A stretch of 64,000 nt of DNA, taken from Ancylothrix sp. D3o. Lineage in GTDB: Bacteria; Cyanobacteriota; Cyanobacteriia; Cyanobacteriales; Oscillatoriaceae. The DNA lies in contig NZ_JAMXEX010000016.1 in the NCBI RefSeq assembly GCF_025370775.1, forward strand, positions 1 through 64,000. Direction: 5' to 3'. A program made the translations under genes and the position numbers. The notes beneath the pieces were generated by a model. That model was not told where the DNA came from and did not search any database. It saw only the letters and a list, made by a program, of their open reading frames with translations. Shown in pieces: positions 1 through 7,224 of this stretch (positions are counted from its first letter, which is position 1; every line of letters begins with the position of its first letter).

Positions 1-30
1 GATTTAAAACCTGAAATCCAGACTTCATCT

Positions 31-70
31 GAATTTTAAATTTTGAATTTTAAATTTTGAATTTTGAATT
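31..70. repeat. AT-rich simple repeat
   Basis: Short iterated run of GAATTTTAAATTTT-like units at the left edge of the window. It is low-complexity DNA with no coding potential seen. From here to about 120 nothing else is recognised. Confidence 0.6.
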
Positions 71-119
71 GGTATAACTTATCCCAATTCTTTATGAAGC
101 TGCGCTAAATAAAGCCTCC

Positions 120-600
120 AGAATAAAATCGTAGACCGGCACTCCGAAGCCCATTCCTACACAAATGCAGACCACCGGCCACCCAACTAACCCCGAATAA
201 TGCGATCCGCCACCGGCCCCCTTTACCCCACGATCCGCAAGCCACTCAACAGTTAGCTAAAAGCTTATTTGGATTCACGGGCGCCGGTAAATGTGATAGA
301 TCCGGCTTCTGTATAGGGGCTAGGGGTTTTTATGGTGCCGGTGGAAGTGGGGCCGGTGGATGTTCAAAGGCCAGAGAATTTTCTGGTGCTAGTGGATTTT
401 TAGGGGCCGGTGGACGTTGAGGGGCCGGTGAATGCTCACAAACCAGCGGATCTGCTGGATGGCCGGTGGAATTCGCGATTTGCCGGTGGATGTTGAGGGG
501 CCGGTGAACCTGCCGAAGTCTTTGGATGTTGAGGGGCCGGTGAATCTGCGTGATTGTCGTTGGTAGGGTGGATTTTAGGTTGTCGGCAGATAATATGGAC
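120..600. repeat. Degenerate ~18-bp repeat field, left block
   Basis: Plus-strand units resembling AGGGGCCGGTGGATGTTA recur from about 281 to 560, with GGGGCCGGTG cores near 350, 406, 421, 498 and 535 and single-base variants between them. Between 120 and 260 the same core appears in the opposite orientation (CCACCGGCC). Spacing is mostly close to 18 bp or a multiple. One plus frame reads as broken Gly-Pro-Val-Asp-like hexapeptides, but stops interrupt it, so I treat the block as non-coding. The phrase at 450-469 is repeated at 1385-1404 in the second block, which links the two. Confidence 0.6.
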
Positions 601-671
601 TTTTATCGATAGCAGCAATGGAAAAGTGATCGGGTTTAGCCGAAGAATTAATGAGGAATAAGCGTCATAAG

Positions 672-1019
672 ATGCCTTTTTTCCAGAGTGGGCAACGAGC
701 TATGAGTTTTATTCTATCTGCGATAAGCGCTTTGTTGTCACCCCGTCAGTTTCGAGAAGGAGATTGGGGGTTCTGGTTTGGCACATCTGGCTACCTGTTG
801 GGAGCATCAGTTTTGATTCTGCGCTCGCCCCTCTATCTCCAGCGTCCAGTCGCACTGGGGCTTTACGGATTATCGCTGCTGGGCAATTGTTACCTCGTTT
901 CTCCCACGTCCGGTTTGGAGTGGTTTCTGCCGTTCTTTTTCCTCAAAATTCTGGTTAGCCATTTGCTTCCAGAAACGCCCTACTATACCGGCATATCTCA
1001 GGATCTTCATCAGGATTGA
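672..1019 (+). CDS. Small hydrophobic membrane protein, unknown function
   Basis: I do not recognise a named family. The product (about 115 residues from this start) is hydrophobic, with roughly three membrane-spanning stretches: around GTSGYLLGASVLIL, around PVALGLYGLSLLGN, and around LEWFLPFFFLKILV. The C-terminus is short and polar. ATG 672 is preferred over the upstream in-frame ATG 651 because GAGGA lies just ahead of it; ATG 702 is another possibility. It is the only convincing gene in the first 2.5 kb and is flanked on both sides by the 18-bp repeat field. Its codon use looks normal for the window, so it is probably a genuine orphan membrane protein rather than a repeat artefact. Confidence 0.5.
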   Translation: MPFFQSGQRAMSFILSAISALLSPRQFREGDWGFWFGTSGYLLGASVLILRSPLYLQRPVALGLYGLSLLGNCYLVSPTSGLEWFLPFFFLKILVSHLLPETPYYTGISQDLHQD

Positions 1020-1896
1020 TTAATGTCGCTAAGGGCCGACTTCTGTAAAGTGACTTCTGGATATTCAGATGCCGATGGATGCAATAAGATTAGTAAGTGA
1101 GCAGCCAAGTATTTGAGGGGCAGTGGCTAAGTCGGCCTATATTTGAGGGCCGCTAAACGCGGTAACCCAGCCCTATGTTTAAGCGCCGATGAATATTGGA
1201 GTATGTGGATGTCGATATAGCGGAGCCGATATATGCTCCAAGGTCAGGGAATGAGCGAGTGAATATTGCAGGGTCGGTTGATATTGTAGAACCAGTGCAT
1301 GGTGCAGGGCCGATAGATGGAGAGATGCTGGTGGAAGCTCAGGGGCCGGTGCATACAGTGGCGAACCTCCAGACACCAATTGCTCTGCTGGATGGCCGGT
1401 GGATTTTTGGGGGCCGGTGCATTTTTAGAGGCCGGTGGATATTGAAATGCCTGTGGAACTCCTGGGCCTGTGAACCATTAGAGGCCGGTGTCTCGCTATC
1501 GGCATTCCCGGCGGATGTCGGCCCATATCGTATCCCACCGGCCTCCAACTAAAACAAGGGTATTTTATCGCATCGACTTCCCAGGCGGACACCGACCCAT
1601 ACCTTATCCCACCGGCATCCCAATAAACGTGGGCAAATTACCGCACCGGCATCCCAGACAAACCCCAACAGCTAACTAGACTTAGGTCAATTACCGGAAT
1701 ACGCATCGGCACTCATGGCCACTTCGCTCTCACAAAGACAGACCACACACCGTTTAGCCAACGATCCGCAAGCCAGTCAAGAGTCAACTAAGAACCCCCG
1801 CGCGATTCACCGGCATCGACTTCTATCAAGGGACTGTGGATATTACAGGGCTTCGGAATCTGCCAAGGGCCTATGGATGTTAAGATCCCGATGGAT
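1020..1896. repeat. Degenerate ~18-bp repeat field, right block
   Basis: Plus-oriented units of the same kind (AGGGGCCGGTGCAT, AGAGGCCGGTGGATATTGA, AAGGGCCTATGGATGTTA and similar) run from about 1020 to 1500 and again at 1820-1896. Between them (about 1500-1780) lie opposite-orientation units with the core CACCGGCATCCCA near 1540, 1612 and 1643. Open frames here (for example 1196-1552 plus and 1339-1548 minus) are made of these units and are not called as genes. A 29-base stretch at 1762-1790 matches 231-259 with about four mismatches, so the two blocks share ancestry. Confidence 0.6.
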
Positions 1897-2082
1897 CTCC
1901 CCAATCGCTATCGGAAATTAATTGAATGGAAACACTAATAATCCGTAGTGTTTTTCATCCAAAAACTTAACTCCCCACTCGTTGGGGAAATTAATTGAAT
2001 GGAAACCTGTGTAGGATTCTCTTGTTTAAACCGGCCCATTTTGTGTTCCCAACTCTTTGGGGAAATTAATTGCCGGCGGAAA
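1897..2082 (+). CRISPR. Degenerate CRISPR-like array (3 repeats, 2 spacers), no cas genes
   Basis: Three copies of a repeat of about 36-37 bases lie at 1897-1933, 1971-2006 and about 2044-2082. They share GGAAATTAATTG and, in the first two, the 3' end GAATGGAAAC. The most regular copy begins CTCCCCACTCGTTGGGG, giving a short inverted repeat, as expected of a CRISPR repeat. Intervening unique sequences are each 37 bases (1934-1970, 2007-2043). The first copy has a degenerate 5' half and the third a degenerate 3' end, so this looks like a terminal remnant. GAAAC-ending repeats are common in cyanobacterial type I and III arrays. No cas gene is present in the window. Confidence 0.7.
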
Positions 2083-2119
2083 TTGAATTTTTCAAGAGGC
2101 AACTAAAAATCTATTTCGA

Positions 2120-2205
2120 TAGACCGCATCGGTGGATGTTATAGGGGCCGGCGGATACAATAGAGTCGGCGGATCTGCAAGGATCGGTCGATATTCAATA
2201 TCCAG
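2120..2205 (+). repeat. 18-bp repeat field, last block
   Basis: Four more units of the same family (CGGTGGATGTTA, GGGGCCGGCGGATACAA, GTCGGCGGATCTGCA, GGATCGGTCGATATTCA) follow the CRISPR-like remnant at close to 18-bp spacing. From 2206 to 2520 I see no gene. That stretch contains one copy of a short interspersed repeat (2278-2302) and an AT-rich tail. Confidence 0.5.
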
Positions 2206-2277
2206 AACATCCTGGCAATTGGCTTTCTAAAAGTTTAAATAACAATCAAACTTCCTCTCGACCAGTTTGATTATCTA

Positions 2278-2302
2278 CACTTCGACAGCGCTCAGTGACC
2301 AC
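2278..2302. repeat. Interspersed CACTTCGAC..CTCAGTGACC repeat
   Basis: A short element of the form CACTTCGACAGCGCTCAGTG. Two further copies lie at 3716-3764. Elements of this type are scattered between genes in many bacterial genomes, cyanobacteria included. The half-sites CACTTCGNC and CAGTGACC are conserved among the three copies while the centre varies. Confidence 0.55.
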
Positions 2303-2520
2303 TTGATGCTATGGAGTATGTTCTACACAAGCGCGTCCTAACCGCCCTTGCGGTTGCTATATTTCAGAAACAGGCCGAGAGAATTTGTTGCTGTTTTGGT
2401 CGCTCGGAAGTCCTTCTATTTTCCTGATTTTGTTTCTTGATATACTTTCCAAATATTATTTTGTTGATGTTAACACTTTATTTATTTTACCATATATAAT
2501 TTCTCAACCAGGAAATTAAA

Positions 2521-3060
2521 TTAGATTTGGGAGGTAGTTGTAAGTAATTCTTTGACTTCCCTAGCGGTTAGCAAATTAGGGACACTCCAGATGCCTTTTT
2601 TTAAGCGAAAAGCTTCCTCACCTTTCCGAATTATTCGACAATAAAGGTTAAGATGCCGTCGTTTGGGAAAGTCATAAATTCCGAAAGGCAAAAAGTGCCA
2701 GCACATCCCGTTTTCGCATAAAATGGATTGAATATTGTTGGACAATTTGGTGTTATTCAAGTACGCATCACTAATCCATCGACCAAAGAAATCTTGCGAG
2801 TATGGCTGAACAATTAGAGTTTGGTTTGCGAGTAAGTCGGTCAAAAAAGTTTTAGATGCGTCGCCCCACTGCCAATGAGCTAAAATTTGAGAATCTATCT
2901 CCGCTGTTGTTCGTTTGGGCGTTTCTGGCGCATCAATCCATCTGAGACGGATGGCTATTCGTTGGCCGTTTAAATTACAATTTATGGTGTCGCCGTCTAC
3001 TACAAAAAAATTGCCAGGGGTTGCTACAAACTTTTCCATAATTTCCACCATAATTTCCAT
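2521..3060 (-). CDS. SNase-like (thermonuclease family) protein
   Basis: A probable Ca2+-dependent nuclease of the staphylococcal nuclease fold. The family core is visible at residues about 20-48: VDGDTINCNL followed by IRLRWIDAPET, which carries the expected Arg and Asp of the active site. A second region around DFFGRWISDAYL probably supplies the other catalytic Arg. At 179 residues the length fits a single-domain family member. No clear signal peptide is seen, so a cytoplasmic role is likely. The start is uncertain: ATG triplets recur at residues 1, 4 and 8, and the third may be the true start. It is divergent from the DUF4417 gene with only about 20 bp between the outer start codons. Genes like this are common in phage and plasmid cargo, which fits the decayed mobile segment here. 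Confidence 0.75.
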   Translation of the reverse strand: MEIMVEIMEKFVATPGNFFVVDGDTINCNLNGQRIAIRLRWIDAPETPKRTTAEIDSQILAHWQWGDASKTFLTDLLANQTLIVQPYSQDFFGRWISDAYLNNTKLSNNIQSILCENGMCWHFLPFGIYDFPKRRHLNLYCRIIRKGEEAFRLKKGIWSVPNLLTAREVKELLTTTSQI

Positions 3061-3080
3061 TATTTCGTTATTATACTATC

Positions 3081-3734
3081 ATGGGACTCTCATCATTTAA
3101 CACTCACTTCGACTTTTATCCGCTCTTAAGCCCTTCTGGTATGCCAATTATTAAAGGCATCGAGCAACCCATTGAAGGCATGAAATTAATAGTATATGAG
3201 CCTAAGAAAATAAAAGAGATAGATATAAAGTCTGAAATATATTGCATAAACGGATTTACAGATGATGTCCGAATTAATTGCCTGTGGAGTTACCCGATAG
3301 AGTCAGCCAGGACAATTCAAAGAATCGGAATTGCTATCACACCAGATTACACATTAGATTCAACTTGGGCAGAACCAGTAAATCGCTGGCAAACCTATCG
3401 CAGTCGTTGGGTAGGCGCTTTTTGGGAATCCAAAGGCATTAAAGTTATTCCCTCCGTTAATTGGTGTGATTCAAAATCATTTGAATATGGCTTTGAGGGT
3501 ATTCTTCCTAATACAGTTATGGCAATTACAACAAATACTGTTTTTGAAGCTGATTTTTGGTCATTTCATCTCGGTCTACGGAAAATGATCGAGGTATTAC
3601 ATCCTTCCAAAATTTTAGTTGTGGGTTGCAAATTTCCCGAATTAGAGTTAGAATTTGGGGAATTAATAAAAAGATACAAACCGCATCTTAGATTAGGGGA
3701 TCGGTTCTATTTCAGCACTTCGACGAAGGCTTAG
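3081..3734 (+). CDS. DUF4417 domain protein (phage/mobile-element associated)
   Basis: A DUF4417-family protein of 217 residues. The diagnostic stretch is in the middle: RIGIAITPDYTLDSTW, then NRWQTYRSRWVGAFWE and GIKVIPSVNW. The family is frequent in phages and conjugative elements and its biochemical role is unknown to me. The last residues and the stop codon are supplied by an interspersed repeat that begins at 3716, so the C-terminus may be altered relative to relatives. It is the only intact gene on the plus strand of this segment; the next two downstream are broken. A later start at ATG 3141 is possible. Confidence 0.7.
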   Translation: MGLSSFNTHFDFYPLLSPSGMPIIKGIEQPIEGMKLIVYEPKKIKEIDIKSEIYCINGFTDDVRINCLWSYPIESARTIQRIGIAITPDYTLDSTWAEPVNRWQTYRSRWVGAFWESKGIKVIPSVNWCDSKSFEYGFEGILPNTVMAITTNTVFEADFWSFHLGLRKMIEVLHPSKILVVGCKFPELELEFGELIKRYKPHLRLGDRFYFSTSTKA

Positions 3735-3764
3735 TGACCACACTTCGGCAAGCTCAGTGACCAC
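3716..3764. repeat. Two tandem copies of the CACTTCG..CAGTGACC repeat
   Basis: Two adjacent copies (3716-3740 and 3741-3764) of the element also found at 2278-2302. The first overlaps the stop codon of the DUF4417 gene. The right copy has the widely seen form CACTTCGGCAAGCTCAGTGA. Confidence 0.6.
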
Positions 3765-3775
3765 GCAACTTAGTT

Positions 3776-4054
3776 ATGTATAAATTTGATTTTGCGGTTA
3801 TTGGTTTTATTATCGGGCTAATCACCAGTAGCGCTAGTGCGGTTTGAATAATTTCTGCATGGAAAGCCAAACTAGAGCTAGAAATCGCCACGAATACAAA
3901 GCTGATTAATGAGACTAGGAGAATATCCCGCAATCATTTCAGGGAAGTTAGAGGCGAAATTCGAGATGTTCAAAATTACCTAATAAAAACCGATCTTGAA
4001 CCACCCTTTCAAATTCGGAAATCGGAGTCTGGGGATTTTAGCGATTTTTCGTAG
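3776..4054 (+). pseudogene. Small membrane-anchored coiled-coil protein, broken by an in-frame TGA
   Basis: Reading from ATG 3776, the frame encodes a hydrophobic N-terminal anchor (FAVIGFIIGLITSSASAV), hits TGA at 3845-3847, and continues open to TAG 4052. The rest reads as a charged, probably helical segment rich in Lys, Glu and Arg. The open frame on both sides of the stop, and the natural anchor-plus-helix design, suggest a once intact protein of about 92 residues. Small anchored coiled-coil proteins of this shape occur in phage modules, but I do not recognise this one. The stop could alternatively be a sequencing error. Confidence 0.55.
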
Positions 4055-4087
4055 TTAACCGGCTTTACAGTGCCTTGGCCCTAATAA

Positions 4088-4736
4088 TTGATTATGAAGT
4101 CAACCATCACACCTCTCAACATCACTCCAGCCGATATCCTACCAAACAAGGCCATTAAACCAGGCGATGTTATTGTGTTTTCGGGAGTTGATATCGTATC
4201 GAGGCTAATTCAATTTGTTACCCGCAGTCCTTATTCCCATGTCGCAATTGTCATTTCGGTGGAGAAAGGCCAAATTTTCATCGCTGAATCAACTTTATCT
4301 GGCTTGGATTATAAGCAGCAAAAGCTCGTTGAGGGCGTGCAGATAGCAGCGCTATCTAACAGAATTACCGGAGCATCTTCGATTGGATAAAAATTTCTTT
4401 TGCCTTTAAAAACACCGCTAACCGACGAACAACAAGTTAGAATTTCGTCATACGTCGAGGGGGGTCATACCAAAACATACGATTATCGCCAAGCCATTCG
4501 AGACGTCTCGCCGAACGTCCGAAGTCTTGCCGAAGGGTCGAGTCGCGGGCATTGATATATTTGATAGAATTATTGGGGAAACCAAACCATGTTCTTCTTC
4601 CTTCTTTTGCTCGGAATTTGTGGTATCGGCTCTACAACATATAGGGATTTTATCATAAGCTATAAATAGTGCAGAACAAACACCCAAAGATGTGATTTCA
4701 TTTGATTGTTTTGAAGAATTAATACCGCTTAATTAA
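4088..4736 (+). pseudogene. Decayed YiiX/NlpC-P60-like permuted papain-fold hydrolase
   Basis: The first 100 codons read PGDVIVFSG, then SPYSHVAIVI (the histidine motif of permuted papain-fold hydrolases). An in-frame TAA follows at 4388-4390, after which the same frame continues (PLKTPLTDEQQ) to TGA 4553. The frame then shifts: from about 4548 another frame gives GIDIFDRIIGE and FFCSEFVVSALQ, the expected nucleophile Cys segment, until TAA 4656-4658, and stays open again to TAA 4734. The GC-rich stretch at about 4497-4549 looks inserted. The gene therefore carries two stops and one frameshift and cannot make an active enzyme. Confidence 0.65.
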
Positions 4737-4754
4737 GTTAGGAGATAAACAAAA

Positions 4755-4937
4755 ATGACTTCAACAATCCAATTCACACAATCTCGATTCACAATTGTAG
4801 AGAGAATATAGAAAAAGTCGGGATGGGGAATCGCCACGACTCAAAATGGACGCAGAGGGATTGTCAGACTACCGAAGTAGCAAAACCCTGTGAAGCGTCA
4901 AGAATCACCGCTCCTAAAGGACGGTGAGTATTTCAAG
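4755..4937 (+). mobile_element. Remnant of an IS200/IS605-type element (right end)
   Basis: An ORF with a good ribosome binding site (AGGAGATAAAC before ATG 4755) is cut by TAG at 4809 and again at 4878, and then runs into a typical IS200/IS605 right-end hairpin. The hairpin pairs TCACCG (4905-4910) and TCCT (4912-4915) with AGGA (4918-4921) and CGGTGA (4922-4927), leaving a bulged C. It ends in TTTCAAG, the kind of terminus these elements use. The codons before it resemble the extreme C-terminus of TnpB, but too little remains to be sure. The element sits exactly where the carotenoid oxygenase reading frame is lost, so it probably broke that gene. Confidence 0.5.
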
Positions 4938-5200
4938 TAACGGTATGTGGCTGTGGCCGTTGTGCCGGTGAAATGAATTCCTAATACTGCTCCATCGCCA
5001 TCAAACCAATGTCCCATCCTCTGATTATTTCTTTCCAGACGAGCAGGGCCATTTCGGTAGAGAGAACCCTGTAAACGGCGCGGAAGTTGACCGGCTACTA
5101 AGGGTAATATTGCCGGGCCAAATTCAGCGGCGCTCGGTCGTAGGGCTGTCGCCCATGTTGGGGCCGGTTGTGTTGCGGGTTTGGTGGACATATTCGTCAT
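4938..5200 (-). pseudogene. 5' fragment of a carotenoid oxygenase gene
   Basis: About the first 85 residues of a carotenoid cleavage oxygenase (RPE65/apocarotenoid oxygenase family), which is normally near 480-500 residues. Recognisable parts are PRRLQGSLYRNGPARLE and HWFDGDGAVLGIHF, conserved near the N-terminus of the family. After YRYL the frame runs into the inverted IS200/IS605 end and stops. None of the four iron-binding His residues, which lie further on, is present. The start is placed at ATG 5200 or 5191; the longer open frame to 5269 passes through a repeat and is unlikely to be translated. Cause of loss: insertion, then deletion of the distal part. Confidence 0.7.
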
Positions 5201-5207
5201 AAAAGTT

Positions 5208-5397
5208 GTTCGTAGTTGGCCTTTAGCCCTCTTCCATCTTAGAAAGCTTGCGCGATCACAACCAATCAAAAATGGTTCGTAGTAGGGCTTTAGCCCTCAT
5301 ACATCATAGAGCGCCGCCAATCAAAAATGGTTCGTAGTAGGGCTTTAGACCTCTTCAAGCTTAGATCCCTTGCCCTATGTCTAGGAATCAAAAATTG
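5208..5397. repeat. Three tandem copies of a 55-68 bp hairpin repeat
   Basis: Three consecutive units (5208-5274, 5275-5329, 5330-5397) each begin GTTCGTAGTNGGGCTTTAG and end CAATCAAAAATG or close to it. The inner part AGGGCTTTAGCCCT is a hairpin, perfect in the second copy. The unit lies between the oxygenase stub and the dprA-like gene. Similar GTAGTAGGGCTTTAGCCCTC elements are scattered in filamentous cyanobacteria. Confidence 0.65.
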
Positions 5398-5456
5398 TAA
5401 TCCAAGCAAGGTTTGCTACAATAACGGGGTTGTATTTGTAAATTTTAAGCGCGTCT

Positions 5457-5960
5457 TTGAGTCAATCCATAGAAATCTCAAAAATAGATACTCTGGCGCA
5501 AGAACTGGCAACGATCCAGCAAACCGGCTCAAAACGGATTGCGCTATTAGGTTCGCGTCATGTTCCCATTACCCACCAGCACCTCATTGAGATGATGAGT
5601 TACGCCCTGGTTTTATCAGGAAACCGTATCATCACTTCCGGCGCCACCGGCACAAATGCGGCTGCTATCCGAGGTGCCATGCGAGCCGATCCAAATATGC
5701 TGACGGTGATTTTACCCCAAAGTCTGGAACGCCAGCCAGCAGAATCACGCGAGCAGCTAGAACAGGTAATGCACTTAGTCGAAAATCCTGGCAATGATAC
5801 GCTTTCTTTAGCAGAAGCGAGTGCTTTATGCAACCAAGAAATTGTCTCGCGTTGTCAGCAATTGATTTGTTTTGCATTCCACGACAGTCACACACTATTA
5901 CACACTTGTCGGGAAGCTGAAGAACAGCGCCGTGTTGTGACTTTATTTTACTTTGATTGA
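5457..5960 (+). CDS. Small DprA-like DNA recombination-mediator protein
   Basis: A compact Rossmann-like protein of 167 residues, similar to what is annotated in cyanobacteria as DNA recombination-mediator protein A. The visible signature is RIALLGSRHVPITH near residue 30 and IITSGATGTNAAAIRGAM near residue 58, matching the nucleotide/DNA-binding core of DprA. Full-length DprA is much longer; this form has only the core. If it acts like DprA it would load RecA on incoming single-stranded DNA, but that is inference for the short form. The start is a TTG at 5457 because the first in-frame ATG (5592) lies after the conserved core begins. Followed by a GC-rich hairpin. Confidence 0.65.
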   Translation: MSQSIEISKIDTLAQELATIQQTGSKRIALLGSRHVPITHQHLIEMMSYALVLSGNRIITSGATGTNAAAIRGAMRADPNMLTVILPQSLERQPAESREQLEQVMHLVENPGNDTLSLAEASALCNQEIVSRCQQLICFAFHDSHTLLHTCREAEEQRRVVTLFYFD

Positions 5961-5995
5961 AATTTTGTCATGGGTCATTGGTCATTGGTCATTGA

Positions 5996-6027
5996 TCCCC
6001 CCCCACCCCCCTTAAAAAGGGGGGGGA
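5996..6027 (+). terminator. C-run/G-run hairpin after the dprA-like gene
   Basis: A run of C (CCCCCCT) faces a run of G (AGGGGGGG) across a short A-rich loop, just 36 bp after the dprA-like stop. It is preceded by three GGTCATT units (about 5972-5993), another common cyanobacterial intergenic word. It may work as a terminator, although the U-tract is weak. Confidence 0.4.
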
Positions 6028-6080
6028 CTTTTGACAAATAACCAATGGCAACTAACCCCTTACCTATTTGTGAATCAATC

Positions 6081-6503
6081 ATGCAATTGCCAGTCTCTGC
6101 TATTTTGTTATATGCCATTGCGGCGGCGGCTTTCTTGATTTATGCGCCGTTTATGGTTGTGGGTTTTGCTCGCGCTAAAGTGGGCTATGATGTCTCTGCA
6201 CCCCGTGCCATGTTTGATAAATTACCGCCCTATGCTCAACGAGCAACGTGGGCACACCAAAACTCTTTTGAAACGTTTATGGTGTTTGCAGCGGCGGCTT
6301 TGATGGCTTATGTCACCGGCCAAAATTCAACAACTGCGGCTGTAGCAGCCATTGCTTTTGTTGTGGCGCGCGTGTTTTTCTCAGTTTTTTATATCTTGGA
6401 TGTACCGATTCTGCGTTCTTTAATGTTTGGCATTGGTACGCTTTCCACTGCTACACTATTTGTCTTGAGTCTGTTAAGTGTAACGGCTTCAGGAACTCTT
6501 TAA
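6081..6503 (+). CDS. MAPEG family membrane protein
   Basis: An integral membrane protein of about 140 residues with four predicted helices, resembling the MAPEG family (membrane-associated proteins in eicosanoid and glutathione metabolism). The family-like stretch is RAKVGYDVSAPRAMFDKL followed by RATWAHQNSFETFMVFAAAA, containing the conserved Asn-Glu-x-Phe-type segment of the second helix. The bacterial members are of unknown substrate; some have glutathione-dependent transferase or peroxidase activity. ATG 6081 (MQLPVSAIL) puts the first helix at the N-terminus, as in relatives; the upstream ATG 6045 would add twelve polar residues. It lies 21 bp ahead of yajQ on the same strand and may be co-transcribed. 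Confidence 0.75.
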   Translation: MQLPVSAILLYAIAAAAFLIYAPFMVVGFARAKVGYDVSAPRAMFDKLPPYAQRATWAHQNSFETFMVFAAAALMAYVTGQNSTTAAVAAIAFVVARVFFSVFYILDVPILRSLMFGIGTLSTATLFVLSLLSVTASGTL

Positions 6504-6524
6504 AATTTTTTTTGGATTTTGATT

Positions 6525-7016
6525 ATGGCGTCTACTTACTCTTTTGATATTGTCAGCGATTTTGACCGGCAAGAATTAGTTAATGCTGTGGATCAAACCG
6601 TGCGGGAAGTTTCCAGCCGCTATGATCTCAAAGATACAAAAACGACGGTTGAACTGGGCGATACCGCGATTACAATTAACACAGCCAGCGAAATGACCCT
6701 TGATGCTGTTGCTTCGATTTTGCAACAAAAAGCAGTCAAGAGAAATCTGTCGTTAAAGATTTTTGACTATGGCAAAATTGAGCAAGCCAGCGGGAATCGC
6801 GTCAGACAAGAAATCACCCTAAAAAAAGGCATTGCTCAAGATATAGCCAAGCAAATTAGCAAATTGATTCGAGATGAATTTAAGAAGGTTCAAGCCTCGA
6901 TTCAAGGCGATGCAGTGCGGGTTACTGCAAAAGATAAAGATGAGTTACAATTGGTGATTCAGCGCTTAAAACAAGAAGATTTGCCGGTGGCTTTACAGTT
7001 TACAAACTACCGCTAA
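6525..7016 (+). CDS. yajQ: YajQ family nucleotide-binding protein
   Basis: A 163-residue YajQ (UPF0234) protein. The family start [20 protein letters not shown] and the segment [11 protein letters not shown] are clear, as is [18 protein letters not shown] in the second half. The structure is two ferredoxin-like domains. Relatives bind cyclic di-GMP in Xanthomonas and other nucleic-acid ligands elsewhere; the cyanobacterial role is unproven. ATG 6525 is chosen because it gives the standard N-terminus; the open frame extends two codons upstream to a TTG. Downstream are two palindromes that could stop transcription. Confidence 0.9.
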   Translation: MASTYSFDIVSDFDRQELVNAVDQTVREVSSRYDLKDTKTTVELGDTAITINTASEMTLDAVASILQQKAVKRNLSLKIFDYGKIEQASGNRVRQEITLKKGIAQDIAKQISKLIRDEFKKVQASIQGDAVRVTAKDKDELQLVIQRLKQEDLPVALQFTNYR

Positions 7017-7033
7017 TTTTGCCGGCTTTTTCG

Positions 7034-7077
7034 TTCTGTGGCTCAGCCACAGAATGCAATTTTATAGGCTCAGCCTA
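7034..7077. terminator. Two successive palindromes sharing a GGCTCAGCC core
   Basis: TTCTGTGGCT-C-AGCCACAGAA (7034-7054) is a perfect 10-bp stem with a one-base centre; TAGGCT-C-AGCCTA (7065-7077) follows. Such tight stems will extrude in DNA or fold in RNA with minimal loop. They lie 18 bp after yajQ and may serve as its terminator or be a mobile palindromic repeat. Confidence 0.45.
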
Positions 7078-7224
7078 GTGCATTACTAAAAGGTAAGCCT
7101 AACAGCTTATGGAGATGAAACCGGCAGCAAGTTTAAATAAAAAAATTGCTTATCTGGACTTTCTTAACCACGAGATAAAATTACCCTCCCTAACAGCCAA
7201 AAAGCCTTTAGTGAATGTTAGAAG

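Noticed and set aside
436-618. Minus-strand 60-codon open frame in the left repeat block
   Set aside because: Made of the 18-bp units read in reverse (Pro-Ala-Pro-Gln-His-Pro repeats); no start signal or family.
1196-1921. Several open frames on both strands in the right repeat block
   Set aside because: They consist of repeat units, overlap one another on both strands, and lack ribosome binding sites and known domains.
3776-4880. Stop-codon recoding in the broken mobile genes
   Set aside because: TGA, TAA and TAG all appear, together with a frameshift; ordinary decay is simpler.
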